This document shows positions 8,036 to 11,883 of a DNA stretch of 11,883 nt, piece by piece. Each line of letters begins with the position of its first letter. Positions within the stretch are counted from its first letter, which is position 1. The notes beneath the pieces were generated by a model, which saw only the letters and a list, made by a program, of their open reading frames with translations, was not told the origin of the DNA and searched no databases. The stretch is from Opitutales bacterium (GTDB lineage Bacteria > Verrucomicrobiota > Verrucomicrobiia > Opitutales > T3Sed10-336). The stretch spans positions 1 to 11,883 of the forward strand of contig SLOW01000074.1 of the NCBI GenBank assembly GCA_007132315.1, read 5' to 3'. The translations under genes were made by a program, and so were the position numbers.

Positions 8036-8269
8036 TCAGAACTTGAGGCGCGCGTTGGAGAAACCGCACCGTGGACAGGACGCGGTGTCGCTTCCCGCCT
8101 TGGAGGAATAGATCTTGTCACACTTGATGCAGTGAAAAATGACCTTCTTGCGCTCCGCTTCGTAAAGGTTCTTGTCGCGAAAGTCCGTATAGAACCACAG
8201 CGCCAGGATCAAGCCGACCGCGCTGAACAGATAAACCAAAGCTCCAAAGGTCAGATCGACGGAAATCAC
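8036..8269 (-). CDS. small membrane-anchored zinc-ribbon protein, unknown function
   Basis: 77 residues. One hydrophobic segment (about 7-27, FGALVYLFSAVGLILALWFY) is followed by a charged linker with Arg/Lys clusters at 31-33 and 40-42. The C-terminal ribbon has CIKC (Cys47, Cys50) and CPRC (Cys65, Cys68), 14 residues apart, the usual four-cysteine layout of a zinc ribbon. By the positive-inside rule the ribbon should face the cytoplasm. The start is GTG at 8269: an in-frame TGA lies three codons upstream and there is no Met further in. It begins just after the terminator that ends the ribosomal operon and finishes 6 bases before guaA, so it is probably the first gene of that unit. I do not recognise a named family and infer no specific function. 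The hydrophobic-plus-CxxC design makes a chance ORF unlikely. Confidence 0.75.
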   Translation of the reverse strand: MISVDLTFGALVYLFSAVGLILALWFYTDFRDKNLYEAERKKVIFHCIKCDKIYSSKAGSDTASCPRCGFSNARLKF

Positions 8270-8289
8270 GATATTTCAACAAGATCGGG

Positions 8290-8328
8290 AAAAAACAAAG
8301 CGCGCCCTCCGCAAGGAGAAGACGCGCT
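8290..8328 (-). terminator. intrinsic terminator of the ribosomal protein/rpoA operon
   Basis: On the minus strand AGCGCG (8328-8323) pairs with CGCGCT (8304-8299). An inner CTCC/GGAG stem closes on a TTGC loop. The hairpin is followed by TTGTTTTTT. A GC-rich stem plus a U-run is the standard Rho-independent layout. It lies 34 bases after the rplQ stop and before the zinc-ribbon gene, so it separates the ribosomal unit from the guaA unit. Confidence 0.85.
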
Positions 8329-8361
8329 GGCAAAAGCGGCTAATCACCTGCCACCCGGCCG

Positions 8362-8925
8362 TTACTTGTCCTCCTCCTTCTTCTCATCCGGTTCGGCGGT
8401 TTCGGATTCGGATTCGGCGGCACTGTCCTTCGGCTCGGCGGGTTCCGCCGGCTCTTCGGTCTCCGCGGGAGATTGCTCCCCATTGGTGGCGACTTTCTCA
8501 GCGGGAACCGCGGAACTCCTGGCGGCTTTTGCGGCCGGCTTGCGACGGGTGGACGTATATCCGGTCTCTTCGGGACCGACCCACTCGACCAACGCCATTT
8601 CGGCAGCGTCGCCCACCCGGGTGCCCAGTTTGTAGATCCGGATGTAGCCGCCGTCGCGGGAGCGGAAATCCTCCACCTTCTCATCGAACAGCACACGCAC
8701 AGCTTCGCGGTCGCGCAGGCGGGCGACCGCCAGCCTGCGATGGTGCAGGGTCCCTTTCTTGGCCAGAGTCACCATCTTTTCCGCGAACGGACGGATGGCT
8801 TTGGCCTTCTTCAGTGTGGTGGTAATCCGCCCTTCCTTGATGAGGGCGGAAACGAGATTGGCGGTCAGAGCGATTCTGTGCTCCTTCTTGACCCCGAGTT
8901 GATTCCTGTGCTTCAGGTGGCGCAT
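8362..8925 (-). CDS. rplQ: 50S ribosomal protein L17 with long acidic C-terminal tail
   Basis: Large-subunit protein near the exit-tunnel side of the 50S subunit. The core is complete at residues 1-118: MRHLKHRNQLGVKKEHR at the N-terminus, LITTTLKK-like ITTTLKKAKAIRPFAEK (34-50), and the C-terminal DGGYIRIYKLGTRVGDAAEMALVEWV block (91-116). Standard L17 is about 120-130 residues; this one has 187. Residues 119-187 form a low-complexity tail: first basic and Ala-rich, then rich in Glu, Ala, Pro and Ser, ending in EKKEEDK. The tail is in frame with the core, has no stop, and continues to the terminator region. It is probably disordered. It is the last gene of the operon, after rpoA. Confidence 0.96.
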   Translation of the reverse strand: MRHLKHRNQLGVKKEHRIALTANLVSALIKEGRITTTLKKAKAIRPFAEKMVTLAKKGTLHHRRLAVARLRDREAVRVLFDEKVEDFRSRDGGYIRIYKLGTRVGDAAEMALVEWVGPEETGYTSTRRKPAAKAARSSAVPAEKVATNGEQSPAETEEPAEPAEPKDSAAESESETAEPDEKKEEDK

Positions 8926-8946
8926 GGCGTAAAAGGGTTGGGTGGA

Positions 8947-9948
8947 TTAAAGGTCGTTTTTCCGTTCGAGCAGGCGCTCGTCGATTTTCATCCCCAGAGA
9001 CAGGCCGAGTTGCTCCAGCTTGTCCTTGATTTCATTGAGCGACTTCTTGCCGAAATTCCGGTACTTGAGCATTTCCTGCTCCGACTTCATGGCCAGCTCG
9101 CCGACGGTGGTGATGTTGGCGTTGTTCAGGCAGTTGGCGGCCCGGACCGACAATTCGATTTCGTTCACGCTCATGTTGAGGAGCTTGCGGAGACGGTTCT
9201 GCTCCTCGCTGGCCTCGGACCCTTCGTCCTCGAACTCGACATCCTCGTCCGAAACCTGGTCGAAGACGTTGAGGTGATGCTTGAGGATGGCGGCCGACTG
9301 TTTGAGCGCCTCTTCCGGCGTCACCCGTCCGTCCGTCCAGATCTCCAGGATCAATTTGTCGTAATCGGTAATCTGTCCGACGCGGGTGTTTTCGACCGCG
9401 TACTTCACCAGTTTGACCGGACTGAAGAGCGAATCGATGGCGATCTCGCCGATCGACTGTTCCTCCTTTTTGTTGTCTTCCCCCGTGCAGTACCCGCGAC
9501 CGACGCGAATATCGAGCTCGGCGTAAAAGCGGCGCTGCTTGCTCAGGGTACAGAGGTGCTGATCCGGATTGATAATCCGGATGCCGGATTCCTCCTCGAT
9601 ATCGGCCGCCGTGATCGGACCTTCCCGGTTTACATCGATGACCAGCCGGGCCGAGTCGCGCTGGTCGGAGACGATCAGCACCTTCTTCAGGTTCAGAACG
9701 AGGTCGGAGACATCCTCGACGACTCCGTCTATACTCTGAAACTCGTGGCTGACGCCATCGATCTTCACCGAGGAGATCGCCGCGCCTTCAATCGAGCTCA
9801 TGAGAACCCGTCGCAACGAGTTTCCAATCGAGTGACCGTATCCGGTTTCGAAAGGCTCCGCGGTGAACCGGCAATAGGTTTCAGTAGCCCCTTCTTCGCT
9901 CTTTACCAAGCGGTTGGGCAATTCAAATTTTCCTAGACGTCGTGGCAT
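8947..9948 (-). CDS. rpoA: DNA-directed RNA polymerase subunit alpha
   Basis: 333 residues, the normal length. The N-terminal assembly domain (about 1-230) includes ETGYGHSIGNSLRRVLMSS (34-52), which forms the dimer and contacts the beta subunits. A short acidic linker with DEDVEFEDEGSEASEE (234-249) follows. The C-terminal domain (about 256-320) has ELSVRAANCLNNANI with Arg269 at the place of E. coli Arg265, which contacts UP-element DNA and activators, and FGKKSLNEIKDKLEQLGLSLGM at 299-320. It sits between rpsD and rplQ as in the classical alpha operon. The gap to rpsD is 73 bases and contains a small hairpin; the gap to rplQ is 21 bases. Confidence 0.99.
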   Translation of the reverse strand: MPRRLGKFELPNRLVKSEEGATETYCRFTAEPFETGYGHSIGNSLRRVLMSSIEGAAISSVKIDGVSHEFQSIDGVVEDVSDLVLNLKKVLIVSDQRDSARLVIDVNREGPITAADIEEESGIRIINPDQHLCTLSKQRRFYAELDIRVGRGYCTGEDNKKEEQSIGEIAIDSLFSPVKLVKYAVENTRVGQITDYDKLILEIWTDGRVTPEEALKQSAAILKHHLNVFDQVSDEDVEFEDEGSEASEEQNRLRKLLNMSVNEIELSVRAANCLNNANITTVGELAMKSEQEMLKYRNFGKKSLNEIKDKLEQLGLSLGMKIDERLLERKNDL

Positions 9949-9981
9949 GATTCCAAAGCAATAAGAGATTCAGCGGTATAT

Positions 9982-9994
9982 CCCGGCACCCGGG
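9982..9994 (-). other. short GC hairpin in the rpsD-rpoA gap
   Basis: CCCGG (9994-9990) and CCGGG (9986-9982) flank a three-base GTG loop on the minus strand. No U-run follows, so it is not an intrinsic terminator. It might mark an RNA processing or stability site between rpsD and rpoA, or be chance in GC-rich DNA. Confidence 0.25.
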
Positions 9995-10021
9995 GAAACA
10001 GGTCGAATAAAGAGCGGAAGA

Positions 10022-10630
10022 TCACCGGCTGTAGAACTCGACGATCAACTGCTCGTTGACGAGCGGCTGGATATCGTCGCGCTCCGGAAGGCGCGTCACC
10101 GTAGCTTTCAGGGCGTCCTCCTGCAGACTCAGCCAGGTGGGAACAGTGCGCGCACGGGTCTCCTCCAGATTGCGCGTCGCAAGCTGGCGGGAAGATGTGG
10201 CGGGTTTGACTTCGATTTCGTCACCGCTCTTCACCGTGTAGCTGGCGATATCGACCTTGCGGCCGTTCACCCGGATGTGGCCGTGGTTGACGAACTGGCG
10301 TGCCGCTTGACGGCTGCGGGCGAACCCGAGCAGGTAAATGACACTGTCGAGGCGCGTCTCGAGCAACTGAAGAAACCGGTCGCCGGTGACACCGCGCTCG
10401 CGCTTGGCGCGCTCGAAGAGCCGGCGGAACTGTTTTTCCATCAGACCGTAAGCGTAACGAAGCTTCTGCTTCTCGCTCAGGCCGATGGAGTACTCCGAAA
10501 CCTTGCGGCGAAGACGGGGGCCGTGAACGCCGGGAGGATAATTCTTTTTTTCAAAGGATTTGTTGGCACCCATGATGGGCTGCCCGAATCGCCGGCTGAT
10601 CCGTGTGGTTGGTCCTGTATAACGAGCCAT
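10022..10630 (-). CDS. rpsD: 30S ribosomal protein S4
   Basis: Primary 16S rRNA-binding protein and, in many bacteria, the autogenous repressor of the alpha operon. It has 202 residues, the usual length. The N-terminal part has KKNYPPGVHGPRLRRKVSEY (28-47) and EKQKLRYAYGLMEKQFRRLF (53-72). The S4 RNA-binding domain spans about 90-155 with RLDSVIYLLGFARSRQAARQ, HGHIRVNGRKVDI and SGDEIEV. The C-terminus ends in NEQLIVEFYSR as is typical. The N-terminus lacks the cysteine cluster of zinc-binding S4, so this is the cysteine-free form. It lies 44 bases after rpsK and has no visible Shine-Dalgarno sequence. I could not recognise an S4-binding pseudoknot before rpsM. Confidence 0.98.
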   Translation of the reverse strand: MARYTGPTTRISRRFGQPIMGANKSFEKKNYPPGVHGPRLRRKVSEYSIGLSEKQKLRYAYGLMEKQFRRLFERAKRERGVTGDRFLQLLETRLDSVIYLLGFARSRQAARQFVNHGHIRVNGRKVDIASYTVKSGDEIEVKPATSSRQLATRNLEETRARTVPTWLSLQEDALKATVTRLPERDDIQPLVNEQLIVEFYSR

Positions 10631-10674
10631 GAGTTCTTAATTGAGCTATCTTAAAATAAAGCTTGCGGAGAAAA

Positions 10675-11250
10675 TCACACCCGGCGGCGCTTGGGCGGGC
10701 GGCATCCGTTGTGGGGCACCGGTGTGGTATCGACGATGGAGGTGACGTCGAGTCCGACCGCCTGGAGCGCCCGAACCGCCGAATCGCGGCCCATGCCGGG
10801 ACCCTTGACGTGAACGACCACCTCCTTGAGTCCGTGCGCCATGGCGGCCTTGGCGGCGTCCTGGGTCACAATCTGAGCGGCGTAGGCGGTCGATTTGCGG
10901 GAACCGCGGAAATTCATCTTGCCGGCGCTCGACCAGGAAATGATGTTTCCCTTCTGGTCGGAAATCGTCACCTTGGTGTTGTTGAAGGTCGCCAGGACGT
11001 GGGCGATGCCGGAAGTGATGTTCTTGCTGCCCTTGGCCTTGCGCACCTTGACGGCCCCGACATCGGCTTTGAGCAAGTCGGCGGCGGTGACCTCCTTTTT
11101 CGGAGCCTCCTCGGCGGGAGCCTCGGTCTTCTCGGCCGATTCGGTGCCTGGAGCGGCCTTGTCGGCGGGTGCGGCGGGTGCGGCGGGCTCCGGCGCGGCG
11201 CCTTCAGGTTTGGTTTCCTTTTCCGGAGGGGAGGATTCTTCGTTGGCCAT
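10675..11250 (-). CDS. rpsK: 30S ribosomal protein S11 with Ala/Pro/Glu-rich N-terminal extension
   Basis: Platform protein of the small subunit. The conserved core starts at about residue 68 (VRKAKGSKN) and contains GIAHVLATFNNTKVTISD (81-98), FRGSRKST, VKGPGMGRDSAVRAL, and the invariant C-terminus TPVPHNGCRPPKRRRV. The whole protein has 191 residues against about 129 in E. coli. The excess is residues 1-67, rich in Ala, Pro, Glu and Lys and without a predicted hydrophobic segment, so probably disordered. The start ATG at 11250 is 24 bases after rpsM. No internal Met lies between residue 1 and the core, so a shorter ATG-started product without the extension is unlikely. Alternative GTG/TTG starts near the core cannot be excluded. 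Confidence 0.96.
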   Translation of the reverse strand: MANEESSPPEKETKPEGAAPEPAAPAAPADKAAPGTESAEKTEAPAEEAPKKEVTAADLLKADVGAVKVRKAKGSKNITSGIAHVLATFNNTKVTISDQKGNIISWSSAGKMNFRGSRKSTAYAAQIVTQDAAKAAMAHGLKEVVVHVKGPGMGRDSAVRALQAVGLDVTSIVDTTPVPHNGCRPPKRRRV

Positions 11251-11274
11251 AGATCAGTTTCCGTAAACGGTTGA

Positions 11275-11649
11275 TTACTTCTTCTTCATCACCCCGACCG
11301 TGCGCCGCGCGCCCTTCCGGGTGCGGGCGTTGGTGCTGGTGCGCTGACCGCGCACCGGCAGCCCGCGCCGGTGGCGGATGCCGCGCGAACAGTTGATCGC
11401 CTGCAAGCGTTTCAGATTCGCCGCGATGGAACGCCGCAAGTCCCCTTCAACCAAATGGTTCCGCTCGGTAATCAATGCCGTGAGGCGGTTGAGTTGTTCT
11501 TCGGTGAGGTCCTGGGCGCGCGTAGCCGGGTCGATTTCCGAAGCTGCCACGATCTCGCGAGAGAGGGTGGGCCCGATTCCGTAGATGTAACGAAGAGCGT
11601 ATTCGAGTTTTTTGTTGTTGGGAATATCAACTCCAATTAGGCGCGGCAT
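11275..11649 (-). CDS. rpsM: 30S ribosomal protein S13
   Basis: Head protein of the small subunit, contacting the P-site tRNA and the intersubunit bridge to L5. It has 124 residues. The N-terminus PRLIGVDIPNNKKLEYAL and YGIGP (24-28, the helix-two-turn-helix) are canonical, as is the C-terminal tail RHRRGLPVRGQRTSTNARTR ending in lysines. It is the first gene of the alpha-operon block here (rpsM-rpsK-rpsD-rpoA-rplQ). It starts 66 bases after map, with no rpmJ or infA between them. No Shine-Dalgarno motif is evident before the ATG. Confidence 0.98.
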   Translation of the reverse strand: MPRLIGVDIPNNKKLEYALRYIYGIGPTLSREIVAASEIDPATRAQDLTEEQLNRLTALITERNHLVEGDLRRSIAANLKRLQAINCSRGIRHRRGLPVRGQRTSTNARTRKGARRTVGVMKKK

Positions 11650-11686
11650 AAGTCTTTACGATTTGAGTGATGTGTAGAAACAGTAA

Positions 11687-11715
11687 AAAATAGGTACCTG
11701 AAATTCGTTTGGCAA
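11687..11715 (-). promoter_or_regulatory. candidate sigma70-type promoter before rpsM
   Basis: On the minus strand TTGCCA (11715-11710) and TATTTT (11692-11687) are separated by 17 bases, the optimal spacing. The -35 matches 5 of 6 consensus positions and the -10 matches 4 of 6. A transcript would start near 11680, giving a leader of about 30 bases before rpsM. The -35 begins one base after the map stop codon. This is a pattern match only; the AT-rich gap raises the chance of a false hit. Confidence 0.35.
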
Positions 11716-11883
11716 TTATTTTTTTAATAAAGTGAGAATTTCCGGTTCACCTTCGGTGACCAGGATCGTGTGTTCAAAATGGGCGGACGGCTTTCGGTCG
11801 ATCGTTACCACGGTCCAGCCATCATCCAGAATCTGGACATCGGGACGACCGAGATTCACCATCGGCTCGATCGCGAGCACCAT
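11716..11883 (-). CDS. map: type I methionine aminopeptidase, C-terminal 55 residues, cut by window edge
   Basis: Removes the initiator methionine from nascent proteins. The minus strand reads in frame from the right edge to a TAA at 11716-11718. It contains MVLAIEPMVN, whose Glu corresponds to metal ligand Glu204 of E. coli MAP. It then reads DGWTVVTIDRKPSAHFEHT, whose Glu corresponds to Glu235, the last metal ligand. The end TEGEPEILTLL is also typical. The upstream part with the remaining His and Asp ligands is outside the window. The ATG at the edge is an internal Met, not a start. Its place just before rpsM matches the secY-map-rpsM order of many ribosomal protein operons. Confidence 0.93.
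   Translation of the reverse strand: MVLAIEPMVNLGRPDVQILDDGWTVVTIDRKPSAHFEHTILVTEGEPEILTLLKK

Noticed and set aside
8381..8460. Repeated TTCGG units on the plus strand
   Set aside because: They encode the Glu/Pro/Ser-rich L17 tail in frame; no separate repeat array is indicated.
6809..8635. 608-residue open frame on the plus strand opposite guaA
   Set aside because: It is antisense to intact guaA, the zinc-ribbon gene and the rplQ tail. Its translation shows no recognisable domain, and long antisense frames are common in GC-rich coding DNA.
8473..9936. 487-residue plus-strand open frame opposite rplQ and rpoA
   Set aside because: It is a shadow of two clearly conserved genes. The translation mirrors their codon pattern and has no family motif.
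11160..11200. Tandem GCGGGTGCG-like repeats
   Set aside because: They are in-frame Ala/Pro codons of the low-complexity S11 extension, not an independent repeat element.
11687..11698. AGGTACCT palindrome followed by a T-run as a terminator after map
   Set aside because: The palindrome has no loop, so a real hairpin would have at most a two-base-pair stem. A promoter reading of the same stretch is better supported.

Overview
The window is a compact block of housekeeping genes. All fifteen recognisable genes lie on the minus strand, so the text below follows transcription from the high-coordinate end to the low. GC content is high (roughly 60% by eye), intergenic gaps are short, and no mobile element, tRNA, rRNA, CRISPR array or long repeat is visible. 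The gene set fits a Gram-negative-type bacterium. The hexameric-type citrate synthase, a LolA-like exported protein, the extended ribosomal proteins S11 and L17, and the scarcity of Shine-Dalgarno sequences make me favour Verrucomicrobiota (Opitutae-like). That placement is recollection and inference, not proof.

Region 1 (about 11883-8290) is the end of the ribosomal protein super-operon: the C-terminal part of map, then rpsM, rpsK, rpsD, rpoA and rplQ. It closes with a textbook intrinsic terminator at 8290-8328. A plausible sigma70-type promoter lies between map and rpsM. S11 has a long N-terminal Ala/Pro/Glu-rich extension and L17 a similar acidic C-terminal tail.

Region 2 (8269-5630) holds a 77-residue membrane-anchored zinc-ribbon protein of unknown role, guaA (GMP synthase) 6 bases after it, and a secreted LolA/LolB-like protein of unknown function.

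Region 3 (5633-1852) is a partial histidine operon, hisD-hisC-hisB-hisH. The first genes overlap tightly: ATGA between the LolA-like gene and hisD and between hisD and hisC, and a 19-base overlap between hisC and hisB. hisG, hisA, hisF and hisI/hisE are not in the window. HisH needs HisF as partner, so HisF must be encoded elsewhere.

Region 4 (1801-1) holds gltA (citrate synthase) and the start of a ygfZ-family gene (folate-binding, GcvT-like) that runs off the left edge.

I found no convincing new system. The points most worth a second look are the matching disordered acidic extensions on S11 and L17, the small membrane zinc-ribbon protein next to guaA, and the exported LolA-like protein apparently translationally coupled to hisD.
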